Shown here one piece after another: positions 12,572 through 23,400 of a stretch of 64,000 nt of DNA. A program made the position numbers and the translations under genes. The stretch lies in contig JADFUC010002331.1 of assembly GCA_019722365.1 (NCBI GenBank), positions 310,001-374,000 of the forward strand, read 5' to 3'. The notes beneath the pieces were generated by a model, which searched no databases, was not told where the DNA came from, and saw only the letters and a list, made by a program, of their open reading frames with translations. The DNA is from Lithospermum erythrorhizon. Its lineage: Eukaryota > Streptophyta > Magnoliopsida > Boraginales > Boraginaceae. Numbering within the stretch: position 1 is the stretch's first letter; the number at the start of each line of letters is the position of its first letter.

Positions 12572-15500
12572 TGCTATATGCTATATGTGTGTGTGTGTGT
12601 GTGTGTGTTGTGAAGTGCCAAAGTATTTTTTGTGTAAGTCTGAGTGTATGCGTGTATATATGTATGAATACCTGTGAAAAATATGTGATGAATTCAAAGG
12701 AGACATTTTAATTGCGATGGAATTGTATCTGTTTTCTATCTTGAATTTTACCACTAACAGAAGAGAGTTAATTCATAGTGTCAAAAGGAATGATTTTTGC
12801 CATTTGCGTTAAATTTACGCATTATCGCCTTTAACCCCGTTCGCTTTTCTTTCGCTACATACATCTTACTCCCCTTCTGAAACCCCCGAATGACATCCGC
12901 GTGTTAGCTAGATACCGCCAGAAGCCAATGACCAAAAAAGTAGTACGGCGTTCAAGCGCTCTGATACTCGCAATTTACAAGCATGTTCATCGACTATGTT
13001 TTTTATATATACATTGATTTGAGAGTATATATATATATATATATATAACTTATTGTGTGTGTGTGTGTGTTGTGAAGTGTAAGTATTTTGTGTGTAAGAA
13101 TGCACCGATTAATGCTGGGTGTATATATGTATGAATACACAATGAAAATATGTGATGAATTCAAAGAACATTTAATTAGATGGAATTGTATCTGTTTTCT
13201 ATCTTGAATTTTACCACTAACAGAAGAGAGTTAATTCAAAGTGTCAAAAATTTATAAAGTAGCGTTCATTTTTATTTATATCAAGAGATCCTATTTTTCT
13301 TTACCATTAGTTCATCCAAGTGTATTTGAATTACTTACTGTTATTCTGTTTCCCTCCGATCTATGTTTCTTGATGATGACAGCCTACCTGGTCTCCAGAA
13401 TCACATTCTAGATACTGTACAGTATCGGGAAGGAAAGAGAGCAAGGGGGGAAAATTTACCTTTTCAACTAAAGTAGAATCAGCTGGAAGATCTTGGGCAA
13501 TCACCCGCATCAAAATGTCCTTTGAACTGCAAAATGGATAGTCCAAGTTATCAAGGCACAGAGTTCATAAGATCAATCTTCGACTAGGAAAAATGAATAA
13601 AACTCACGTCAAGATTCCCCGTGGCTTGTTTTCAACAGTTACAACGGCCGCACTAGCTTGAAATTCAAGCATCTTTTTTGTTGCATCTAAGACGGTGTCA
13701 CTTGGAAAAACTGTGACTATCCTGGATAGCACCGCAAAGCAAAGGAGAATCTCACAATGTCAACAGAAGAAAAATTATTTGACAAGATGTGGTAACAGAT
13801 AAGTAAAGTCACCAAAGAAGCTTAACAGACACTTTAGAAACAAAAGTCAAGATATTACCTACTTTGAATTCTCAGATATTATTGTAGACAAGGAGGGCCT
13901 GAACATGCGCTCTCGCAGTGTTTCAATAAATGTATTTTGACCTACAATTGACCAAATAAGTAATCTGAGTCCAAAGGAAAACCCAGAATTAAGTGATTAC
14001 ATATTTACATGGACAAGCATACATAAGTCTACAATTTATTAGCATGAATATGGGTTTATGTACAGAAAAGACAGGTATACTATTCATGGTGCTTCGGTTA
14101 ATACAATTAATGCAATATTCCCCACCAACCAGAAACAGATGTTCCCCAGTGTTTCTCAACACCTTCAACAGCAGCAGCAATAGCTTTTCCCTTCTCTGCG
14201 GCCCTCTCCATGCGTGCAATCGCATCATAAAGACATTTTGCTATATCAAGTATGGCAATAACTTCTCCCTTATCTACAACAGGCAAATGTCTGAACTTTC
14301 CTGATAGCATGAACAGAGCAAAAAAAAAAGGATGGATTAATAATTACTTCTGGAAAGAGGTACAATATGCAGTCTAGGATGGCATAGAAATGAATTCTGG
14401 AAAGAGATACACTATGTAGTTTAAATGTACAAACCTTGGACCATCTTCTGTAAGGCTTCCACAGCTAGTGTGTCAGAAAGAACAAAAACTGGGTTCCTTG
14501 TCATTACCTTTGAGACAGGAGTTTCTTCAAGATTGACCTCTTTAGCTATTACTCTTCTTGCAATATCCTTCAAAATAAGGTTTTGTCATATAAAGGATCG
14601 TATACTTCTTAAGTTGTCAGAGAATGGGAAACAAAATCAAATGCAGAGGTTCTATTTAAACCTTATCGGTTAGAATTCCACAAAGCAGTGCATCAGAGTC
14701 CGTCAACAGTAAGGCATCAACCCTGCGAGCAGCCATCCGACGGCAAGCCTCATGTATACTTGTAGTGTCAGGCACAGTCAACGCCTTGGACAACCGCAAT
14801 CGCCTCACTGTTCGTTCACCAGTCAATCCCCTGTCAGTTTAAATCAAGGTTCAAAAAATCAATGACATCTTTAAAGATAGGCAACATAGCTCATTCAAAT
14901 AAAAATAGAGCAATTAATAAATTACCAAAACAACAAAATGCTTCTTCAAGTAAGGTCATAGCTGGACCAAATTTCTTAACACGTAAACCAACAATGAACA
15001 CGGAAAGAAAAGTGTGGAACAATCATAAATTTTCATTTTCCACTGTTTTTTTCAGGTCTAAGCCACCAATTACCAGGCCAAAATTCCAAGTTCATAAACT
15101 GCAGCAATCTATATTTATCCATAATATAACTTTCAACTTCAACTCTTCGCCAAAACTACAAATCTAACTAGTCTTGATCCTATGTTACATTTTGCGTTAC
15201 TCTCTAGTACGTTCCACTAAGATCATGTCATGTGTTTTATTTTTATTTCATAAATTAATTACAAATGCAAACAACACACGTGTCATAATCTTAATGGACT
15301 GACTGTAACATACAAATGTAAGACAAAATGTTACATACGATCCAATACCATCTAAATGCATATAACAAAAACAACAAACTATATATACACACATATATTG
15401 ATGCTTATACTACAAAATTCATATATGTAAATTAGTGAAATGAAACGGACATTGAACGAGAAACCGAAAACGATTTTCGATGAGGATGATCATTAGGGAT

Positions 15501-15614
15501 ACTAGCACCACTAATATCATCCTCTCCAGCAGCCGTTGAATTCCTACGCGCCAACGACGGTGAGCTATTCAACGTCACGCTCCTCCTCGACGATCCTCCT
15601 TGACTCCTCGGCAT
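9003..15614 (-). CDS. CBSCBSPB: CBS domain-containing protein, CBSCBSPB type (4 CBS domains + PB1)
   Basis: Fourteen exons on the minus strand keep one frame: 15614-15451, 14830-14662, 14567-14435, 14300-14130, 13941-13863, 13721-13608, 13526-13460, 11718-11613, 11526-11468, 10584-10478, 10385-10249, 9683-9598, 9450-9361, 9170-9003 (1,650 nt, 549 residues). The N-terminus is Ser/Arg-rich. CBS domains lie near residues 60-118, 128-185, 228-288 and 297-350, with signatures such as GKFRHLPVVDKGEVIAILD and GKFLHLPVVDR. A PB1 domain (about 412-497) has the acidic OPCA-like box YDDEDHDKVVLASDSDL. The C-terminus has a small hydrophobic segment (AVAAGTALVAGLGLLTF) before RRSG, suggesting a tail anchor. 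CBS pairs bind adenosine nucleotides in other proteins; the exact role of this plant family is not settled. An upstream in-frame ATG at 15647 is probably in a UTR intron, because TTTGTAG follows it. Confidence 0.95.
11719..13459 (-). other. Large intron 7 of the CBSCBSPB gene with tandem duplication
   Basis: At 1,741 bp this is by far the gene's largest intron and splits the linker into CBS4 (donor after GTAGAAAAG-type codons at 13460, acceptor before 11718). Its size comes mainly from an internal ~509 bp tandem duplication carrying AT and TG microsatellites. Confidence 0.85.
12274..13249. repeat. Two-copy tandem duplication (~509 bp) with (AT)n and (TG)n
   Basis: Copy 1 (12274-12782) and copy 2 (12783-13249) share an ordered series of landmarks: AAAAGGAATGATTTTT, CTACATACATCTT, AATGACATCC, GACTATGTTTTTTATATAT, an (AT)n run, a (TG)n run, TGTGATGAATTCAAAG and CCACTAACAGAAGAGAG. 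Copy 2 is about 40 bp shorter, with shorter microsatellites and many single-base differences in its first half, while the last ~90 bp are nearly identical. The array lies wholly inside intron 7 of the CBS-domain gene. Confidence 0.9.
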
Positions 15615-15699
15615 CTTCAACAAATAATCAACTACAAATAAAGTCAATATTCAGAAAATTCAGAACAAAATAGTATAACTAGTAAATTCTACATTTCTA

Positions 15700-16013
15700 C
15701 TCCCTCTATATCCCAAAAAGATTGTCCAGTTTAATTTCTCAATTATCAAAATTAACACATTTTTTAGCTTAATTAACACACCTAGCTTTGATTTGAATCC
15801 AAAGTATCGAATATCCTAGTAGTGGAAAAAAGCTCTTGCGAAGGTCTTCGGTTCAAACTCACCTCATCCTTAAATATCACAAAAAAACAATCATTTTATT
15901 ATAATAAAGTAAATTAAAACAAACTTTCAGCAAAAATATTATACTAACATATATAGAAATACTTAGTCAAGTCTCAAACTCGAAACTGGACAATTTTTTG
16001 GGACAGGAATTAG
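15700..16013. mobile_element. Stowaway-type MITE just upstream of the CBSCBSPB start
   Basis: The termini are inverted copies: TA-CTCCCTCTATATCCC with AAAGATTGTCCAGTTT on the left, and AAACTGGACAATTTTTTGGG then ACAGGAATTAGTA on the right. The element is ~314 bp, AT-rich and non-coding, with TA at each end as expected for the Tc1/mariner-derived Stowaway group. An internal GGTTCAAACTC at about 15850 resembles a tRNA B box, so a SINE fragment may be nested inside. It ends 86 bp from the predicted ATG of the minus-strand gene. Confidence 0.75.
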
Positions 16014-18328
16014 TATTTCTTACCAAATAACGATAAATGGATGCGTTGGGGGGGGAGGGGTACCAATAGGATGGCGCCGCGTAGAAGAATCTTTTTATAT
16101 TCTTGTCCTAATGAGGGAAGAATTCCGGTTTGGCAATTTCATATGGTTGACATTATTTGGCTGATTTTGCTTGATAATTTTGAAGTGGTGAGCCCTAATT
16201 TATAATAAATGGATTTAGGCTGAACTCTATACACACTTGAAAACAGTAAAATGAATGAGAAAATTAACTTTGAAAATCTTTTCTCAGCAGTCTCATTTCG
16301 TGGTTGTTAAAAATATTGAGCCATCTACGTGCAATAAGAGCAAAAAGCCGAATTAATTAACGTGATTTAGCCAGTGAAATAGCGAATTACGACTTTTGTA
16401 AACAAGGCAATCCAAAGGTTAAATGAACTGCTTTAAGATACTCAGAGGCAGTAGAAGCTTATTAAATTTTATTAAATACAAATGCTTGAGAAAGAGATTT
16501 CTTAGCTTTATATTCACTTTTAGCAAGCGTTAAAGTAAATTGTGGCAAAAACTAGCCCACGTATTCAACCTATGAAAAAATTACACTTTATTTTTTATTT
16601 AAGATAAAGTCAAAGTTATTATTATTGTATGTGTGTATTACAATTATTAATTACTCATTATTTTAATAAATATAGAATTTATATCATTGGATTCGTCTTT
16701 GAAAATAATTTCATAAAAAATGAAGGAGTAAAGTGCATTAATTAAATAACATAGTTCACGCACGTGAGTGTAACTAATCGTTTAAAATTGATTTTGCTTT
16801 GTTCACTTAATTTCTAATAATTTAACAACAATTTATCATAATAATTAGACCCCATAATTTCAAAATTTCTAATAATTTAACAACAATTTGTATCTGTAAT
16901 TGAGAAATATTTCACTAGTTTTTAATTCATATTTAACAACAATTTGACAATCGTATTTAACAAATTTAATGATTTCTTTAGTTTTTAATATAAGAAAGAG
17001 TCTACTACGAAATTATCCACGTAATCGATTTGAATTGAAAGTATTACTTGTTAATTGCAGAAGATTCTCTGAAATTAATATAAAGAAGATTACACAAAAT
17101 TGATGAATACTTGTCTAGGTTAATGTTTATAACCTAAGAAACATGAAAATAATTTGTGGTTTACGTACAAGCATTGGGAAAAAATTGATACTTACACGAT
17201 GAACATGAGGCCGATTGGGTTGTTTCCTTGGGCATAAAATCATTGCTTTTACTTACAAACATGGAGCAAGGAATTAGTTTGTTTGGCTCGTTATGCGTGA
17301 AAGTTAGCACTGAAATTGAAACGACACTTTTACTATCTTATGTAACAATTTTCTCTAAATTACAATCATAATTTGAATTGAGATAAGATGGAGAAAGAAA
17401 CAAATATTGAGATAAAGATGGAGAAGAAAAGCGAATATTTGAGTTTCGACTCAACATATTAAATCTTAACAACAATTTAAGAAATATTAACAACAAAATA
17501 ATTTCATATGAAATAACTATCACATTTAACAACAATTTGAGAAATATTAAGACATAATGTCAATTCATAATTGACAAATAACTATCTCAATTAATACATT
17601 TATAACATAATCTCAATAATTTCATAATATGTAACACCAATTAACAACCACAAAGTAACAACGTTTATTTACATATTGGATACTAATTTGTCAAATTTTA
17701 ATTGTATTTCTGGCGTTATAGAGGCGGATGAACAGCGTCGTCGCCCGGCGGAGATATATTTGTGGCCCCGGAGCAATAGCGGCTTAGCCATTTCATCGTT
17801 ATTTAATTCATTCTTGTAATTGAGTATTTAAGTATTCTTAAGAAATTAATTATTTAATTCTTTCTTATGTAATGAATTATTTAATTCATTCTTATGTAAT
17901 TATTATTTAATTCATTCTTATGTAGCTTGTTTTTGTTTTTTGTTTGTAACTAAACAAACATTAAATGAATAATTGTTGTCTTTATAAACATTGGGCCAAT
18001 TTCTTCCAGTTTTCTTATAAGCGTGGATCTAACAACACATTTATGTATAAGCGTAGAAAAGGCACAGCACATTTGTCTTACATAAGCGTGAAAATGACTT
18101 GCCTGACAAGCAATTTGCTTGTTTTCGCTTCCTAATAAATAAAATGGTCAACATTTTTCTTTCTGGCGTGACAAAAGAATTCAGCTTGTTTTTCTTCCTG
18201 ACGTGATCGAAGTCCATTTGTTTTCTTCAACATAGATGATGTTGGCTTTGTCTCGAAAAGGGAGTAAAATAATAATTTCTCCACTTTCATTTCTTGTTTT
18301 TTGGTGTGTGTATAGTGGTGCCCGTGGT
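16014..18328. other. Intergenic AT-rich DNA with degenerate short repeats
   Basis: No gene is apparent. From about 16800 to 17660 the motif TTTAACAACAATTTG and variants with GAAATATTAACAACAA recur. A GC-rich island of about 90 bp (17710-17795, with CGTCGTCGCCCGGCGG) is followed at 17795-17935 by repeats of TTATTTAATTCATTCTTATG. The last is the same module found near 55,440-55,780 in the AT-rich block beside the copia element. Several CGCTT/AAGCG motifs lie at 18015-18130. Confidence 0.6.
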
Positions 18329-18917
18329 TAGGGGTGTGCACAAAATCCGAACCCGGTCAAACACTTTGAAAATAACATAAATTTTTTGGAATCGGGCCGA
18401 TTTGATTTCGGTGTCGGGAGAACCAAACTAATTTTAAGGATTCGATGCTGAAATAACCAAACCCGATTTCTAAATTGTATATTACTGTACTCAATTTTCA
18501 TATATTATCATTTTCAAGATCTTGTACTATTTGCATGTACACATTTTAAGAAGTTAAATTTAGATTTAGCTTTTTGTTAATTTATTGAGTAGAATAAGAT
18601 ATATATAAAATCTTTTAAAGTAATAATATAATTAATACAAAATATGTAAAAGAGTGGTATTGTCTATTGAATGTGTATGTAAGATTGTATAAGTAATATT
18701 AAAAGGGATTCGTTGAAATTACGTGGGTAGATTTAGTTTATGACTTAATTTTGAGTTGAGAAGATAGGCTCAAAAATTGTCATAAAACCGAGAAACTTAA
18801 TGAAAGCCAAGAACCGGGCAGAGGCCGGTTAGGTTCGGCATTTGAGGCTGGCTGAAATAGGTTCGAGTTCTAGTTTTTTTGCTCAAAACCAAACCGAACC
18901 GATCCGTGCAACTTCTA
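18329..18917. mobile_element. Non-autonomous hAT-like element
   Basis: The left end TAGGGGTGTGCACAAAATCC and the right end ATCCGTGCAACTTCTA are imperfect inverted repeats (the right end reversed reads TAGAAGTTGCACGGAT), followed inward by CCGAACC/GGTTCGG-type runs. This resembles small plant hAT derivatives. It is ~589 bp, with no transposase. The flanking 8-mers (CCCGTGGT on the left, AGTAAGTA on the right) do not match, so the target-site duplication is lost or the ends are slightly misplaced. Confidence 0.55.
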
Positions 18918-18939
18918 AGTAAGTAAAATTAATATCTTG

Positions 18940-19200
18940 ATGGAGTGGCATAGTCTAGTGGTAAGTGATAAACTTATTAGAGTTAACATTCGATATTTAG
19001 GGTTTGAATCCGTGGAGGAAATACTTTAATGAAATAATGCAGTTGTTTATGAACTTCCATATTCCGTTGGTCATATCTGCTTGCAGGTTGTTACTGCTGA
19101 TTTACATAACTTCGCATGGCCGCCCGAGGACCTTTGTATGGGTGGAGGAAGAACGAGCTTTCACTACCAAATAGTGAAGGTAATATTTCACATATTTTTT
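18940..19200 (+). mobile_element. tRNA-derived SINE-like element
   Basis: A split polymerase III promoter is present: A-box-like TGGCATAGTCTAGTGG at 18946-18961 and B-box GGTTTGAATCC at 19001-19011, spaced as in a tRNA head. It is followed by ~180 bp of non-coding body that includes GACCTTTGTATGGGTGGAGG. I could not define the 3' end or a target-site duplication. Confidence 0.6.
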
Positions 19201-20418
19201 CTTGGTTCGTTAGATATTATTTTGTTGATGGGACATTATTTGGGTTAACCATGCTTAGAATAATCGTATTGGATGGTCAGTAGCATTATGCTTAATGTTT
19301 GAGTCTTTACTTGACATGAGGGTTATTGGACTTTTATGGCTAAATGTTTGAATGCATCCCAATCATAGAGATTCAGTGGACTTTATGGCTAAATTTTATT
19401 TAGGTATCAGAATTGTTTGAAACATTTACAATGGACATTTTAAACATTTCATTAATACTAAATAGTATTTGCGGTATTTTTGATAATTAAAAGCTTTTCG
19501 AAAATCATGACACGAAGTTTTTTAGCCTGAAATATAATTTGACCAAAGGATTAATTTTGTCAAACAACTTGCATTGAACTCAACCACATATTATAATTAA
19601 CCTAACCATACTTCATTTATAATTCACCCACCTTTATTAAACATGTTTTACTTTAGGGGCCAAAATTGAATTTCAAAAGCAATAAAATTAAATGCTTCTT
19701 AAGAAACCATATGATCCTCGATTACTCGTCCTTTTGGTTTTAGTAAATATCTTTATGATTTTTAAGACAATGTTCCTATGGTGTATGCAATTTTCATCCG
19801 ATTGTTTAATAAATTATGTTGTTTTATGATATTCAAGAAATTTGAATGATATTTGAATTAATTTTTGTATGCCGGGATGAGGATCACTCTGCCGTTTAGA
19901 ACCTCGGAATTTGTACCCAATTTAGAACATGATGAGTATATCACAAAGTATATAATGTCGCCAATGCATGATGGTTATAATGGTATAAAACAATAAACAC
20001 AACCAGATGTACAGTGGGAGTTAGAGGGAATTCTCATTGAGAAACTAGCACATGTTAGGTGAAAGAAAGAGATGTCGTATAATGATAAAAAAAGCAGGCC
20101 TGAACCTATATAATGCATTGTCTTTTGTTTTTTTATATGAGCTAAATCAAGCATCTATAGAATAATTGTATAATAAATCTTTCATTGAAATTATTATTCA
20201 GGCCAAGTCAGATATAAGCTAATTTCAGCCAGAAGTGAAGTAACACCGTGTGTCTTGTATTTAGTTTTTGCGGGGTATTTTAGATTGCAAAATCAAATAA
20301 ACGCTCCAAATTCCAACCCCTCCTCTGCGCACGCGCCAAACCCCCAACAAAACTGACAAAACGACGGCGTATCATCTGCACCTCTTTTAGATCCTCCACT
20401 TATTAATCATCTTCAACA
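19200..20418. other. Intergenic region and promoter side of the WD40 gene
   Basis: Mostly AT-rich with no coding signal. The last ~120 bp before the WD40 start codon (about 20295-20400) are less AT-rich (GCGCACGCGCC, ACGACGGCGT) with no clear TATA box close to the ATG, as is common for constitutively expressed plant genes. Divergent transcription with the CBSCBSPB gene is separated by about 4.8 kb. Confidence 0.5.
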
Positions 20419-23400
20419 ATGCCCCAAGGTTAATTAATACTCCACAACTTTTTTTCATCTTTTAACTTTTTCTTATTGTTTTTATTCTCTCCGATTTAGG
20501 AGCTTAAACAATTTTTTAAATACAAATATTATTTTCCCTCCTTTTTAGTTTCAACATCTTTTTTGAAAATAAAACCGTTTTATGTACTTATATTGACATG
20601 ATAATTGAAAAATCGAAGAGATAAAATTTGATAATATTTTAGGGATGGAGGTAATATATTATTATTTACTCAATATTGTGTTGATGATTAGTGTTGTTGC
20701 AGAATTGCCGGGGTTCTATTATGACGAAGAGAAGAATAGATACTTCCCGATTAAGGGTTCCATGCCTGGTTCCTCGCGTAAACGGAAGCCATCGCCTCAT
20801 CCTCCCGCTCCTAAGACTACTCAAGTATGTAGGAACAGTCCAAACACTATTGTTTTGTTGTAATCGTAGTTGTCAATAGCAATTGAAGCTCAAATATTTC
20901 TTATTATTAAAGTTTATTAATGTCATGATTGAAAAATTTAGTATTTTTTAAGAAGTATTAATTTATCGTTATTAATTCCCAAAGAGTTTACTGCATTTCT
21001 TATGACTATGATGCCGCTACATGCCACTATACCGCTATTGCGCCTGTATTTACCGCTATTCACAACTATGGTTGGAATACGTGTGTTCCTTGCTGTGCTA
21101 GTTCTCTAACTCTTAGTTCGTATGGATGTTGTAAATAGTATCCAAAGTACTTGGACCAGAAATGGACAAAAAATGCTAAACTAGAAATTTTTAAAATGTA
21201 GATCTCTTTATTTTTTTGCTTTCTTGTGTTTTGGCAGCTAACTGTTTCGTTATTACTTGTTACCTTGCAATTAAGTGGGTCGTTTAGACGTCAGTCAATC
21301 AGAAATAATGAGTTACTTCAGGAGTTCGAGGAGGTGTGCTTGTGGCGTGTTAGCTTCAGAAGGGAAAATTAACTTTCAAATGGAATATGAAAAGAGACGA
21401 GCATCACAACCTTTGGTATTGCTTTCAACTATAAGATTCTTTATGCGAGGGCACTGTGTTCATCTATTTGTTTGTACTTATTATGTGGATGAGAATAAGG
21501 AAGAAATAATTTAATAATCAACAATTTAAGCAATCCGAACTAATTAAAAAAAATTGTTCTTTTTGTTTCCTCTCTGGTAATGAGTATCAAGCGGAGGCTG
21601 TTTTTCAACCTAATTTATTAGCTTGCATCAGATTTGGAAGTATCATGGAACTGAAAGGACATTTGATCAAGCATTGGATCAAGCAAAGATTGATATCAAC
21701 ACTTCAGATGGAATTACTACTTCAAATATTATGGTAGCAGGAGGAAGTTATGGCTCATTGAGGTATGTCTTAGCTACTAATGTTTGGTTGTTCTGGCATT
21801 GTTAATTAACTTAGATTCAAGACCTACGTTCTGTTGTCTGTCGAAGCTTATGGATCAATTATATATGGCAGGAGTATAGAACCATACTTACAAATAACAG
21901 GCCATGTCCTCTATAAATCATGTACTTTAATAGTATATTCTATTTTTGAAACTGCTTTATGACTTTAAAATGTTTTGCCAATCTAGCTCAATCTATAGTA
22001 TCTGACTTATGGTTTTTCTCAGTTTTTATGAGACTCGAAGAGTTATCCAAGAGCCAGGCTACCTAGTATACTACACTCCAGATCTTACATGGCCTCTGGT
22101 TGCAAGAGAGCAAATAGATTTGGTAGGGTTGCCAAGGGATTTGGGGAGATGTCCACTGGAGACATTGAACATGCGATCTGATATTTCGTGTATAAAAACG
22201 TTACCAAAGCATAGTGTCTCTGACACCAATTTTCTGTATCCTTTTGAAGTTCTATATATAGATTTGGTAGCTCCATTTATCTGCTTTTTTTATGCAGCAC
22301 CATGCATTATAAAAATAATAAGGGGTGTTTTTTAAATTGAAAATAATATTCATTAAACATTAATTAACTGTACAATTTTGCTATTTAGTTTCTGTTGTTT
22401 TGTCTCCCCCAGGTAGGCTATGTAAAATAGATACTGTCATGCACTCATTGTTGTGTACTACATGTTCAAAACTCTTTAATGATATGTCTTTAGGAATCTC
22501 TAGGTTAGTTTTCACTCCTCCATCCACGATTTGTATGTAAGGTTTGATTCCATTCATATTGTGAAGATACATTTTAATTCTCTGGCGTTACCACCGTTCC
22601 CCCTCCTATACACTCTTATTTGGTCAAAGGAGAACATATTTTTGTATGTCTGGTAAAGAAAAACCTCTAGTGCCTTCAGAATACTCCTTTTTTATTCCTG
22701 TTAACAATACTTGAAATTTTTTCATTCACCTGTTCTGTAGTTCACACAACTTAGAACTTTGCTTCCCTCCATGCAATAAAACGTCCTGTGTGAAATTCCC
22801 ATGTTCTATATGATTGCCATCTTTTGCACGAAGTTAATTGAAAGTGGAATTCTGTAACTTGTAGACCTGAAATCCTAGGCTATAGGCAACCAGGGAGGTA
22901 TTTTTTTGAAAATCAATAACCTAGATATGGTTCACTACCTCTAGAGTCCAGATTTCCCTTTTCTAATGGAAGGATGGAAGGTTGGTGCTCTACATATCAT
23001 TAATTTAAATATTGTTCGATATATATCTTCTGTTAGTTTTTACCTAGTGAAAAAGCTCCTATTTCTGTTATTAGTTTTTATCTTGCAAAAGAAGCTCCTA
23101 TTTATGTTATTAGTTTTTATCTTGTGAAAGAACTAAGAAGCTCCTACTTTGAGCCTTGACATTTGTCAACAGAATCACCACCCTTGACGGATCAGTCTAT
23201 AATTTGCGTCTCAGAGGCCCTGTAAATTACTCAAGCGGAGAGTGGACTCAAATGGATAAAGTAACTTCATTAAATAGGACAATTTGGACAGCTGATTGCA
23301 ACTCTGATGGCAGTCGAGCTATAATTGGCAAGTTTCTTCTCATACTGATCGTATGTGTACTAACAAAGTTTGTAAAATTGTTGCAGTTTTGAACAAAACC

